64,000 nucleotides of DNA, from the NCBI GenBank assembly GCA_965248715.1, contig CBDFKB010000004.1, positions 68,917-132,916 on the forward strand. Reading direction: 5' to 3'. The stretch is from CBDFKB01 sp965248715 (lineage in GTDB: Bacteria > Pseudomonadota > Alphaproteobacteria > Rhizobiales > Rhizobiaceae). Positions 34,534 through 43,420 of the stretch are shown here, piece after piece; the stretch's first letter is position 1; each line of letters starts with the position of its first letter. The notes beneath the pieces were generated by a model, which did no database searches, was not told the DNA's origin, and saw only the letters and a program-made list of their open reading frames with translations. The position numbers and the translations under genes were made by a program.

Positions 34534-35958
34534 TTGCGTACATCGATCGAACATAAGTTCACAAGTTTTGTGCCGCAGAAATTGCGCCCGCGCATGGTCC
34601 CGTATCTGACAATGGCCGACGTGGTTTTGACCAGTAGCGATGACCGGGCGGTCTCGCAACGCATCGCGCTGTTTGCCTTTTTGATCAGGGTGTTTTCCGC
34701 CTCAATCGCCTACGCCTTGCAAGTGCTGCTGGCGCGATGGATGGGCGAGTTCGAGTATGGCGTGTTCGTATCAATCTGGGTTGCGGTGGTGATTTTTGGT
34801 GGCGTGTCCAGCCTCGGCTTTCAAACCGCCATCGTACGCTTCATTCCTGAATATCTGACTTCCGGCGACACTGACATGCTGCGCGGCGTGTTGCTGGGCA
34901 GCAGGTTATACTCCTTCGTTTCGGCGACAACATTAGCGGTGATAGGCTTTGCCGGTATCTGGTTTTTTGAAGACAGTTTGCAAAACTATTACGTGATCCC
35001 GCTTTATCTGGGCATCATCTGCCTGCCGATGTTAGCGCTGACCGAAGTCAATGACGGGGTCGCCAGGGCCTTTAATTGGCCGCACATCGCTTTGCTGCCG
35101 ACCTTTATTTTTCGGCCCCTGGTCCTGCTTGCCACAATGGGAACTGCATTGGCGATCGGGATGCCGGCCAATGCCGCCACGGCGATGATGGCAACTATCG
35201 TTGCAGCCTACACATCAGCGGCTGTGCAAATGCTTGTTTTACACCGCAACCTTAGAAGCGAGGTTCCGGCCGGGCCACGCAATACGACCCCGTTTCAGTG
35301 GATTGCGGTTGCAATCCCGATGTTCATGGTCGAGGGTTTTTATAGCCTGATGACCAATCTCGATATCCTGGTACTCGGCATATTCGTTCGCCCCGATGAA
35401 GTGGCGGTATATTTCGCCGCGGTAAAGACCCTGGCACTTGCCCATTTCGTTTATTTCGCGGTCAAGGCCGGCACTGCCCATCGATTTTCGCAATACCGAA
35501 GCGCAGGCAATGCGGAGGAATTTTCGAGTTTCGTGCGTGACGCGGTACATTGGACGTTTTGGCCTACCTTGGCCATCATCGTCTTGTTCATGGTGATCGG
35601 CCGTTATTTCCTGATGCTGTTCGGTCCGACTTTCGTAGAAGGCGAATATCTATTATGGATCCTCGCCGTCGGCATAGTGGTGCGGGCGACTATCGGCCCG
35701 GCCGAGAGCGTGTTGACCATGTCGGGCCAACAATCGATCTGCGCCATTGTGTTCGGCGTAACACTCAGCATTAATTTGATCCTCAACCTGACGCTGATCC
35801 CGATTTACGGCCTTGCCGGCGCGGCGTTTGCGACAACATTCGCGCTGATCTTCGAAACTGCGGCGATCTACGCCGCAGCCGCACGCCGCTTGTCGCTGCA
35901 TATTTTTATCATTCCCCATCCGTCTGGAACCAACCAACTGGCCGGGCAGCAATCATGA
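34534..35958 (+). CDS. polysaccharide flippase-like membrane protein
   Basis: This 474-residue protein has 12-14 hydrophobic segments and the pattern of the Wzx/MurJ/MATE-like (MOP) superfamily, beginning FLIRVFSASIAYALQVLLARWM, which is typical of polysaccharide exporters. A long polar N-terminus (about 45 residues) precedes the first span. The start appears to be a TTG behind GGGAG; an ATG at residue 20 (MVPYLTM) is possible. It overlaps the next gene by four bases. Flippases of this type carry lipid-linked glycans across the inner membrane. Confidence 0.85.
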   Translation: MRTSIEHKFTSFVPQKLRPRMVPYLTMADVVLTSSDDRAVSQRIALFAFLIRVFSASIAYALQVLLARWMGEFEYGVFVSIWVAVVIFGGVSSLGFQTAIVRFIPEYLTSGDTDMLRGVLLGSRLYSFVSATTLAVIGFAGIWFFEDSLQNYYVIPLYLGIICLPMLALTEVNDGVARAFNWPHIALLPTFIFRPLVLLATMGTALAIGMPANAATAMMATIVAAYTSAAVQMLVLHRNLRSEVPAGPRNTTPFQWIAVAIPMFMVEGFYSLMTNLDILVLGIFVRPDEVAVYFAAVKTLALAHFVYFAVKAGTAHRFSQYRSAGNAEEFSSFVRDAVHWTFWPTLAIIVLFMVIGRYFLMLFGPTFVEGEYLLWILAVGIVVRATIGPAESVLTMSGQQSICAIVFGVTLSINLILNLTLIPIYGLAGAAFATTFALIFETAAIYAAAARRLSLHIFIIPHPSGTNQLAGQQS

Positions 35959-37208
35959 CCGTCAATTACCCAGCCGGATCGACCAACCTTGCATCAATTG
36001 TTGCCGGCGCATGCGGAACAGCATCCTCCATCATGGTCAGCCAGGCGGAAATACCCGGCTCGAGCAGATGGGAATTAGAGATTATCAGCCCGCAGCGATT
36101 CGATGAAGTTAGCGACGCGGTCGCCGGGTTGGCGCAGCGCGCGCTGCAAGCCAACGTGTTTTTCGAACCGGCGTTTGCAGCAGCGGCGATGGAACGCCTG
36201 GGCGAGCCGGCGCTGCGCCTGGTAATGATTTGGGAGCGGTTTGGCGACAGCCGCCAACTGCGCTTCTTTGCTCCGTTTGAAAGCGCATATATTGGCATTC
36301 CGAAACGCAAAGTGTTTCGGGTCTGGAGCCATCCCTTCGCGCCACTGGGTACTGTGCTCTTGGATGCCCAGGAGGCAGCAGAATCGGCCCGCAAATTCTT
36401 TCAATTATTGCGTGAAACCCGAGACGACCGCCCGCAGACATTTGCCATTACCGATTGCGAGATCGAAGGCCCGGTCGCCGAACATCTGTTGCGCGGCGCG
36501 GCCGAGGCCGGTTACTGCGCCGCCGCATTGCCAGCAGGCAATCGCGTAGTTTTGCAGCCAAGAAGCGCTCACGAGGCCGCTGGCACCGAAAACATCACTA
36601 AAAAGCGGCGCAAGGAACATGCCAGGCAATTGCGGCGCCTGGCCGACATTGGCACGGTGGAATTTCGCCGAGCCGTCGAATTGGACAAGGTGTTTGTCGG
36701 CTTTGAAGAATTTCTGCTGCTCGAGACCCGGGGCTGGAAAGGGCGCAACGGCTCGTCACTGCATACGATCAAGCGAACCGCCGCTTTTGCCCGCCAGGCG
36801 GCTTATAATCTGTGCCTGCGCCAGCAATGCTCGATCTATTCTTTGCGCCTCGACGGCCGGCCAATTGCCGCCCTGTTTGCGATCCATTCGAACGGCACCG
36901 CCTACCCATGGAAAATCGCCTATGACGAGACCCATCGGGAGTTTTCGCCAGGCCTTCAGTTGATGCTGTTTGCCACCAATGCCTGGCTCAGTGACCCGGA
37001 TTTTTGCTACGCCGATTCGCTTGCCAATGACGACCATCCGATGATCAGCAACATTTGGCCTGACAGGGCCAAAACCGGAACCCTATTGTTTACCTGCGGG
37101 CGTGATGCCGAAAAGAGCTTGCGCGCCACCCGTTCCGCGATCAGCCGCTCGCAAATGACCAAATCATGGCTGAAGTCGCAACTGACGAATTTGAGGATCT
37201 TGCGATGA
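35955..37208 (+). CDS. CelD/BcsL-like GNAT acetyltransferase
   Basis: This 417-residue cytoplasmic protein resembles the CelD/BcsL (Acetyltransf_6, FemAB-like double GNAT) family. The C-terminal half contains KKRRKEHARQLRRL, FLLLETRGWKGRNG and LRLDGRPIAALFAIHSNGTAYPWK, the usual acceptor-loop and acyl-CoA-fold sequence of this family. Relatives occur in exopolysaccharide clusters, where acylation of the glycan or its lipid is suspected. It is coupled by overlaps to the flippase upstream and the JmjC-like gene downstream, which suggests a common product. Confidence 0.82.
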   Translation: MTVNYPAGSTNLASIVAGACGTASSIMVSQAEIPGSSRWELEIISPQRFDEVSDAVAGLAQRALQANVFFEPAFAAAAMERLGEPALRLVMIWERFGDSRQLRFFAPFESAYIGIPKRKVFRVWSHPFAPLGTVLLDAQEAAESARKFFQLLRETRDDRPQTFAITDCEIEGPVAEHLLRGAAEAGYCAAALPAGNRVVLQPRSAHEAAGTENITKKRRKEHARQLRRLADIGTVEFRRAVELDKVFVGFEEFLLLETRGWKGRNGSSLHTIKRTAAFARQAAYNLCLRQQCSIYSLRLDGRPIAALFAIHSNGTAYPWKIAYDETHREFSPGLQLMLFATNAWLSDPDFCYADSLANDDHPMISNIWPDRAKTGTLLFTCGRDAEKSLRATRSAISRSQMTKSWLKSQLTNLRILR

Positions 37209-38128
37209 TTACCGACCCCAGCGCCGGCTTTGCGACCCTATTTCCAGTCGAGCCGTTTACCTTTCGCCACAGCCTTGCAAGTGACCCGCGCTTTGCCTTG
37301 CAAGCGTTGGCCGATTTGGCCACCAGGCTCGACCGCGACCGGCTGGAATACGCCTCGAGCAAATTGGCGCCAAACCAGGATCCCAAGCAAATTCCGGGAA
37401 TTGATCTTGCACCCGATGAGGTGGTGCGGCAAATCGAGACCGCCGGCGCTTGGATGGTTCTCAAAAACGTGGAAAGCGAGCCGGAATATCGCGCGCTAAT
37501 CACCGGTTTCCTTGATCAAGCAGCACGCAGCGCCGGTTACCAGGATCATGCTGATGCCGGTATGGTCGACCTTCAGGGTTTCCTGTTTGTCGCTTCGCCG
37601 GGCTCGGTCACCCCGTTTCATTCCGACTATGAACAAAACCTGTTCGTACACATAAACGGTCCCAAGAAGATGCACATCTTCGACAATCGCGACCGCAAAT
37701 TCGTCAGCGAACAGGGGCTCGAGACTTATCCCGGCAAACACCGTAATCTGCCTTACCAGCCTTGCTTTTTCGCCGATGCAATGTCGTTTGGGTTCGAGCC
37801 GGGTGACGGGGTATTTGTGCCCTATACCTGGCCGCATTGGGTCGAAACCGGCGATACACCGGCAATCTCCATGGCGATAACCTGGAAAACCGTTGATATT
37901 TTGGCAACCAACAAGCTTTATGCGGTCAATGCGGTGGCGCGTAAATACGGTTTCCCACAGCCAGCGCCGGGCCAAAATCCGGTCCGTGATAAGATCAAGA
38001 TCGCCGCTTATAGCGCTGCCCGCTTACTGATCGATCCCCTACGTCGCGGCGAACGGTCTCGCCGATTTGTGCGCGGACTGCTCTTCGGTCGCAAGGCCAA
38101 TTATTACTATGGCGGCCAAGCTGGCTGA
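37205..38128 (+). CDS. cupin/JmjC-like Fe(II) oxygenase
   Basis: This 307-residue protein contains a cupin_8/JmjC-type core: VTPFHSDYEQNLFVHINGPKKM gives the HxD pair H139/D141 and the lysine that usually binds 2-oxoglutarate; VPYTWPHWVETGD gives the distal H211. Such enzymes hydroxylate small molecules or peptides. I place the start at the ATG that overlaps the previous stop (ATGA), with GAGG upstream; an ATG 13 codons earlier is possible. Its tail is basic (RRGERSRRFVRGLLFGRK). It ends a three-gene set with the flippase and the acetyltransferase. Confidence 0.8.
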   Translation: MITDPSAGFATLFPVEPFTFRHSLASDPRFALQALADLATRLDRDRLEYASSKLAPNQDPKQIPGIDLAPDEVVRQIETAGAWMVLKNVESEPEYRALITGFLDQAARSAGYQDHADAGMVDLQGFLFVASPGSVTPFHSDYEQNLFVHINGPKKMHIFDNRDRKFVSEQGLETYPGKHRNLPYQPCFFADAMSFGFEPGDGVFVPYTWPHWVETGDTPAISMAITWKTVDILATNKLYAVNAVARKYGFPQPAPGQNPVRDKIKIAAYSAARLLIDPLRRGERSRRFVRGLLFGRKANYYYGGQAG

Positions 38129-38138
38129 CATTGTGAGT

Positions 38139-38467
38139 TAGAGCCTTTCATGTTTAAATGGAGGCGATTTGATGGGCAGGATTTTTCGTTTCAACGAGGA
38201 AAAACCACAGCGCGATATGAATATCGGGCGAGGATTTTGACGAAGTTGAGGCGGAAAAGACGCCTAAGCAGAATTATGAAGAACTCATTGAAAATACGTA
38301 TAATTTGCGAAAATGCGCGGTAATCTGCAAATCGTTGCAACTTGCTCTTTGGCGCCCCGACAGCGTCGCGCAATGCTTACGGTGATTACACCGCGGCACC
38401 TCACGCTTCTTGTCGGAACACAAAATAGCTGCGTTCAAACGCCCCCATTTAAACATGAAAGGCTCTA
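38139..38467. repeat. MITE-like element F (325 bp) with 26-bp inverted ends
   Basis: The left end GAGCCTTTCATGTTTAAATGG is repeated inverted at the right end with one mismatch in 26 bp. TA borders lie at 38139 and 38466. The interior has no credible gene. The ends resemble family E and the RIME-like ends (TA followed by GAGC). The rest of the gap, 38468-38651, shows nothing recognisable. Confidence 0.85.
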
Positions 38468-38651
38468 GTCCGGCACCATTTTTCCACCAACGCCACCGAT
38501 GAGCGACCCACCCGATGCCAGCTATTGGCGCCCGACGGACTTATGTTGTGTCCCATTTATGGTCAACCACAGAACGAGAACCGGCGAGGGTTACAAAAAT
38601 CAGACAAATACCTTTTCCCCGATGGGTGACAAAGCAGTTTGTCAACCGGTC

Positions 38652-39074
38652 CTACCGCTTTTCCAGCCCGCTCATGCGACAGATTTCGCGCCACTCATCT
38701 TCACGCACCGGCTGCACTGACAATCGGGTATTATTGACCAGCACCATTTCACTCAGTTTCGGATTGGCACGGATATCAACCAGGGTAACCGGCGACGGCA
38801 AATCGGAAACCACCTTGACGTCGACACACTCCCAGCGCTCGTCGTCAATGGTCGAATCGGGATGGCTCAGGGCACACACCTCGACGATGCCGACGATTTC
38901 CAGGCCCTGGCGCGAATGGTAGAAAAAGCCCCGATCGCCGATTTCCATTTCCCGCATATTGTTGCGCGCCTGGTAGTTGCGGATGCCGTCCCACTCCTCA
39001 CCAATTTCGCCCTTGGCCTTTTGATCCTGCCAGGACCATTTTTCCGATTCCGATTTAAACAGCCAATAGCGCAT
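38652..39074 (-). CDS. EVE domain protein
   Basis: This 140-residue protein is a stand-alone EVE domain (ThyN1 type): MRYWLFKSESEKWSWQDQ, WDGIRNYQARNNMREM and FFYHS are hallmark stretches, with the aromatic cage around them. EVE domains belong to the PUA/YTH-like group that reads modified bases in DNA or RNA; stand-alone bacterial members often sit in core operons without known targets. It lies 55 bp downstream of gpsA on the same strand. A role in the gpsA-tsaD transcript is not evident. Confidence 0.93.
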   Translation of the reverse strand: MRYWLFKSESEKWSWQDQKAKGEIGEEWDGIRNYQARNNMREMEIGDRGFFYHSRQGLEIVGIVEVCALSHPDSTIDDERWECVDVKVVSDLPSPVTLVDIRANPKLSEMVLVNNTRLSVQPVREDEWREICRMSGLEKR

Positions 39075-39129
39075 CGATATACTCCCAATCCGTAATTGCG
39101 TTCTGATATCTTGATCCGCCGGCGCTCGG

Positions 39130-40119
39130 TCAAACGGTTTCGGTGCGTTCGGCGCGCGCGAGCAGGGTTTCCACCGCCTCGCGCGCCTCTAAACGCCCAC
39201 CCAGCACCGCATCGACCGCGCTGATGATCGGTGCGTGCAACCCATGCCGGCGCGCCAGTTCGGCGGCCGATGTTGCCGTGAACACCCCTTCGGCGAGCGG
39301 TTGGTTTTGCGTCAGCGTACCTGCGGCAAGCGCCATCCCATAGGAAAAATTGCGCGATTGCGGCGACGAACAGGTCAACACCAAATCGCCGAGCCCGGAC
39401 AATCCGGCCAGGGTTTGCGGCTTGGCACCAAGTGCCAGTCCGATGCGTTGCAATTCGGCGAAACCACGCGCGATCAATGCCGCCTCGGCGCTGGCGCCCA
39501 ATTGCATGGCGCGGGCAGCACCAACCGCGATCGCCAGCACGTTTTTCAAGGCGCCGCCGATCTCGGCCCCGGTAACATCAACGCTGGTATAAATGCGAAA
39601 CCGCGGATCGGAAAGCGCCTCGCCCACCCGCTCGGCAATCGCCATATTGTCACATGCCACGGTTACCGCAGTTGGCAGGCCGCGCGCCACTTCGGCCGCA
39701 AAGCCTGGTCCGGAAAGTACCGCGACCGGATTGTCGGGCAAGAGATCGGCGACGATATTGGCCGGGAAGCGGCGGCTTTTCTGCTCGATGCCCTTAGCAC
39801 AGCACACAACCGGCACCGAAGGCGCCAGTAGCGGTGCGAGCGCGGTTACAATTTCGGCGCTGGCCTGGGTCGGCACCGCCAAGAACACCATTTCAATACC
39901 ATCGAGTGCCGCTTCAAGATCATTTATACCTACTAGCTTTTCATCAAGGCGTAGGCCTGGCAGGCATTTGGGATTTTCATGGTCCGTATTGATCTTGTCT
40001 ACCAACGCCTGGTCGCGGCCCCACAACCTAGTGTTACAGCCGCTGCGCGCGGCGACCTCTGCAAGTGCGGTGCCCCAAGCGCCGGCGCCGATCACGGTAA
40101 CCCGTAAGTTTGCGCTCAT
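39130..40119 (-). CDS. gpsA: NAD(P)-dependent glycerol-3-phosphate dehydrogenase
   Basis: GpsA reduces dihydroxyacetone phosphate to glycerol-3-phosphate for phospholipid synthesis. The 329-residue protein has the Rossmann motif VIGAGAWGTALAEVAARSG at residues 10-28, CAKGIEQKS, LSGPGFAAEVARGLPTAV and the active-site lysine region GALKNVLAIAVG. The GLSGLGDLVLTCSS motif is also present. It overlaps tsaD by four bases downstream of it, an arrangement common in alphaproteobacteria. Confidence 0.96.
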   Translation of the reverse strand: MSANLRVTVIGAGAWGTALAEVAARSGCNTRLWGRDQALVDKINTDHENPKCLPGLRLDEKLVGINDLEAALDGIEMVFLAVPTQASAEIVTALAPLLAPSVPVVCCAKGIEQKSRRFPANIVADLLPDNPVAVLSGPGFAAEVARGLPTAVTVACDNMAIAERVGEALSDPRFRIYTSVDVTGAEIGGALKNVLAIAVGAARAMQLGASAEAALIARGFAELQRIGLALGAKPQTLAGLSGLGDLVLTCSSPQSRNFSYGMALAAGTLTQNQPLAEGVFTATSAAELARRHGLHAPIISAVDAVLGGRLEAREAVETLLARAERTETV

Positions 40120-41192
40120 ACCTTGGCTCCTCGACGCCCGTGGCCAACCAGCCTGTCGGCGTTTTCGTCAAGCGGCCATCTGGCGCGGATTACTGGATCA
40201 CCATCCCCGGTAAGCCCAGCCTCCAGCCGCTCAAGGCCGGCCCAGGCGATCACCGCGCCATTGTCGGTGCAAAGCGCCGTTGGCGGCGCGTACCAGTGCC
40301 AATCCCGCGATTTCGCCAATTTTTCCAATTTGCTGCGAATCACCGAATTGGCCGCGACCCCACCGGCCACTACCAAGACCGGCCGACTTGCCGAACTATT
40401 TTCAGCATCAAACCGGGTCATCGCCGTACCAAGCTTGATCGCCAGCACATCGCTGACAGCGGCCTGAAATCCGGCGCATAAATCCGCGATATCGGCTTTG
40501 TTGAAGCCGTTGCTTTGCGCCTCGGCCCGCACAGCGGTCTTGAGGCCGGAAAACGAAAACAGCATGTCCTTGCTAGCGGCAAGCGGCCGTGGCAGCTTGA
40601 AACGATTTGGATCTCCGGTCTTGGCGGCTTGTTGCACTGCCGGCCCGCCGGGATAGCCAAGACCAAGCAGTTTGGCGCATTTGTCGAAAGCCTCGCCGAT
40701 TGCGTCATCGATGGTTGACCCCCAGCGCACATAATCGCCGATACCTCGTACAACGATGATCTGGGTATGGCCGCCCGACATCAGTGCCAAAAGGTAGGGA
40801 AATGGCAAATCGTCGGTTAGACGTGGGGTTAGTGCATGGCCTTCCAGGTGGTTGACCGCGACCAAGGGAACATCGAGCACTGCAGCAATTGCACGCGCGG
40901 TCATGGTGCCAACGATCAGGCCGCCGACCAGGCCGGGACCGGCGGTCACCGCGATCGCGTCGAGTTGTTCGAAACCAAGGCCTGCCTGCCTCAACGCCGC
41001 AAGGATCGTACCGTCGAGCTTTTCGAGATGAGACCGGGCGGCGATCTCCGGCACCACGCCGCCATATTTAGCATGCTCGCCGGCCTGGCTGTGAATGATA
41101 TTGGACAATATGCGCGGTTGGCCTTCGCGGTCGCGGTCGACAATCGCGGCCGCAGTTTCGTCGCAACTGGTTTCTATGCCGAGCACAAGCAT
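40116..41192 (-). CDS. tsaD: tRNA threonylcarbamoyladenosine synthase subunit TsaD
   Basis: TsaD transfers the threonylcarbamoyl group to A37 of ANN-decoding tRNAs. The 358-residue ASKHA-fold protein starts MLVLGIETSCDETAAAIVD and contains the metal-binding NHLEGH and the ATP-binding stretch LMSGGHTQIIVVRGIGDY, then VVAGGVAANS and APPTALCTDNGAVIAWAG. Length is normal. Translationally coupled to gpsA downstream; divergent from hemC across about 170 bp, a conserved alphaproteobacterial head-to-head arrangement. Confidence 0.97.
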   Translation of the reverse strand: MLVLGIETSCDETAAAIVDRDREGQPRILSNIIHSQAGEHAKYGGVVPEIAARSHLEKLDGTILAALRQAGLGFEQLDAIAVTAGPGLVGGLIVGTMTARAIAAVLDVPLVAVNHLEGHALTPRLTDDLPFPYLLALMSGGHTQIIVVRGIGDYVRWGSTIDDAIGEAFDKCAKLLGLGYPGGPAVQQAAKTGDPNRFKLPRPLAASKDMLFSFSGLKTAVRAEAQSNGFNKADIADLCAGFQAAVSDVLAIKLGTAMTRFDAENSSASRPVLVVAGGVAANSVIRSKLEKLAKSRDWHWYAPPTALCTDNGAVIAWAGLERLEAGLTGDGDPVIRARWPLDENADRLVGHGRRGAKV

Positions 41193-41361
41193 GGTTGGTT
41201 TCGCCGGTGGCAGTCATGTCAGGAGTTGATCCGGCGCCACGAATGTCACCCGCGAAACGTTTCTGCAAGGGCGGTTGTAAAAAGTCGGTGTGAAAACTGC
41301 CGATTGCCATCAAGGGTACCGCGCGATAGGACCCGGTAGCTATCGACTAAAGGCTCCCAAA

Positions 41362-42303
41362 ATGAGCGCATTCGAACCCATCATTATCGGCACCCGCGGC
41401 AGCAAATTGGCGTTGACCCAGGCGGCAATGGTACGCGACCGGCTGGTGGCGATGGCAGGGGTTGAGCCGGCGAGCATTGCCATCGAAGTGATTTCGACCA
41501 CCGGTGATCGTATCACCGACCGTCCACTTTCCGAAATTGGCGGCAAGGGGCTGTTTACCCAGGAACTCGAAGACCGGCTGTTGGATGGCCGGCTAACCCT
41601 AGCGGTTCATTCGACCAAGGACATGCCGACCCAATTGCCGGACGGGTTGGCGATTGCCGCTTTTTTGCCGCGTGACGACATTCGCGATGCGTTTTTGTCA
41701 CCGCTGGCTGCCGATTTGCATGCCTTGCCGCCGGGAGCGGTGGTTGGCACTGCTTCGATCAGGCGCACCGCGCTGGTCAAACGGACCCGCCCCGATCTCG
41801 ACGTGGTCAACTTTCGCGGCAATGTGCAAACCAGGTTGGCAAAACTGGCTGACGGGGTGGTCGACGCCACCTTGCTTGCTGCCGCCGGCCTGCGCCGACT
41901 TTCCATGGAAGACCGGATCACGGCGCTGCTTGAGCCGGAAGATTTTCCGCCGGCCCCGGGCCAGGGTGCGATTTGCGTCGAATTGGCGACAAATTGTGGT
42001 AGGGCCAACCAACTGGCGGCAATAATCGACCACCCACCGACCGCGGTGGAAATCGCCTGCGAACGCGCCTTTCTCGCAGTGCTCGACGGGTCATGCCAGA
42101 CCCCGCTCGCCGGCTATGCCCGGCTGACCGGACCGACGCTAACCTTTTATGGCGCGGTGTTCAGCGAAGATGGGCGCACGACCTACGACATTCGCCTAAG
42201 CGGTAATGGCGATGATGCGGCGCAAATCGGCGCCGACGCGGCAACCAGGTTGCGCTGCGATGCCGGCAGTGGCTTTTTTAGCACCTGGACCGGCGGTGGA
42301 TGA
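41362..42303 (+). CDS. hemC: porphobilinogen deaminase
   Basis: HemC links four porphobilinogens into hydroxymethylbilane. The 313-residue protein shows IIGTRGSKLALTQAAMV, EISTTGDRI-type and GGKGLFTQELEDRLLDG motifs, HSTKDMPTQLP, and the cofactor-carrying cysteine in LDGSCQTPLAGYA. The ATG at 41362 begins the conserved region. It overlaps hemD by four bases. HemC, HemD, mitofilin and HemY follow each other here in one direction. Confidence 0.96.
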   Translation: MSAFEPIIIGTRGSKLALTQAAMVRDRLVAMAGVEPASIAIEVISTTGDRITDRPLSEIGGKGLFTQELEDRLLDGRLTLAVHSTKDMPTQLPDGLAIAAFLPRDDIRDAFLSPLAADLHALPPGAVVGTASIRRTALVKRTRPDLDVVNFRGNVQTRLAKLADGVVDATLLAAAGLRRLSMEDRITALLEPEDFPPAPGQGAICVELATNCGRANQLAAIIDHPPTAVEIACERAFLAVLDGSCQTPLAGYARLTGPTLTFYGAVFSEDGRTTYDIRLSGNGDDAAQIGADAATRLRCDAGSGFFSTWTGGG

Positions 42304-43013
42304 CGATGCGGGTATTGGTCACCAGGCCCGAGCCGTTTACCGGCAGGTCCGCTGAAAAGTTACGGGCCGCCGGTCATCAGCCGGTCGCGATGCCGATATC
42401 TGAGATCGTTGACAGCGGCATTCCGCTTCCGGCCGGCAAATTCGACGCCACCATATTGACATCGGCTGCTGCTGCTTGGGTGCTCGCGCAAAGGGGATTG
42501 CCAGTTATAATCGCCAGTCGGCCATGTTATTGCGTCGGCGCTGCCACCGCCAAGGCGGCGCGCGCTGCCGGGTTTCGCGATGTCAGCGCCGGCAGGGCCG
42601 GGGTGGAAGAATTGTGCGCAGTAATTGCCGAACGGTTCGACAGGTGCGGCGCCTCGATCTTGTATCTCCAGGGCCGGGATATTTCCATTGATCCGCACAT
42701 TTGGCACCAAATTGCCAATATCGCGGTCAGCCCAGTGGAACTTTATGCGGTGGAACTGATCGACCCTATTGACCCGCAGATGGCCGAAGCGTTGCGTGAT
42801 AACCTACCGGACTGGGCATTTTTATATTCCAAACGCACCGCCCGGCATTTTTTTCAGGTCATGCCGGGTGATATCGCCAGGGCAATCAATTATGTCGCGA
42901 TTTCGGCCGAGGTGGCGGCAATCGTGCCCGATCGTCTCAAAAGTACAGTGCTAGCCGCCGAAACCCCCACCGAAGCGGCTATGATTGCCTGTATCTCCCG
43001 GCCAAAAGCCTAA
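42300..43013 (+). CDS. hemD: uroporphyrinogen-III synthase
   Basis: HemD closes and inverts ring D of hydroxymethylbilane. Sequence conservation in this family is low, but position right after hemC with an ATGA overlap, the length of 237 residues, the N-terminus VLVTRPEPFTGRSAEKLRAAGH, YCVGAATAKAARAAGF near the centre, and the late YSKRTARHFF stretch all fit. It is followed by a repeat-rich gap of about 400 bp before the mitofilin gene. Confidence 0.9.
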   Translation: MTMRVLVTRPEPFTGRSAEKLRAAGHQPVAMPISEIVDSGIPLPAGKFDATILTSAAAAWVLAQRGLPVIIASRPCYCVGAATAKAARAAGFRDVSAGRAGVEELCAVIAERFDRCGASILYLQGRDISIDPHIWHQIANIAVSPVELYAVELIDPIDPQMAEALRDNLPDWAFLYSKRTARHFFQVMPGDIARAINYVAISAEVAAIVPDRLKSTVLAAETPTEAAMIACISRPKA

Positions 43014-43202
43014 TAATACCAACGGTGGTATAATTTCCATACCGAGACAATTTGCCAGGCAAGCGGCGATAATTTTCCTTAACCAATACCAAAGGCACTT
43101 GAAACTGAAGCATTTGAGTGCCTCTAAAAACCCTCGATTTTGTTATCTGACAAAGTGGACCAGGCAAGCTGGTATTGACCCCAATAGCCCACAATTATGC
43201 CC

Positions 43203-43349
43203 CATTTGATGGATCAGATAGGTTTGCTCGGCTAGGCGCTGTATGTAGCCCGATACCAGATACCCGGTATCGGGCATTGCTTCACCCCTGGCCGACAAAC
43301 CGGTTTGCCGGCATCAAATAGGCCAATATCGTGTTCCTTTAGTATAATG
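43203..43349. repeat. palindromic repeat family D (copy 3)
   Basis: Read on the minus strand it contains ACTAAAGGAACACGATATTGG, CCTATTTGATGCCGG, CAAACCGGTTTG and, in the centre, a GATACC..GGTATC hairpin, like the copies at 13.5 and 15.4 kb. It occupies the hemD-mic60 gap. The segment 43014-43200 is non-coding with a short inverted repeat TACCAACGG/.. not defined further. Confidence 0.6.
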
Positions 43350-43385
43350 GCGTGGTTTTGTCGGATAGCTATGTCTATAATTGGT

Positions 43386-43420
43386 TAAAGCCCTTTTTGT
43401 GAATTCGGAACCAAGCACCC
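43386..43420. repeat. repeat family E, end fragment
   Basis: TTAAAGCCCTTTTTGTGAATT matches the end of the family E element, ending directly at the GTG start of the mitofilin gene. The ribosome-binding region of that gene is therefore repeat-derived. Confidence 0.5.
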
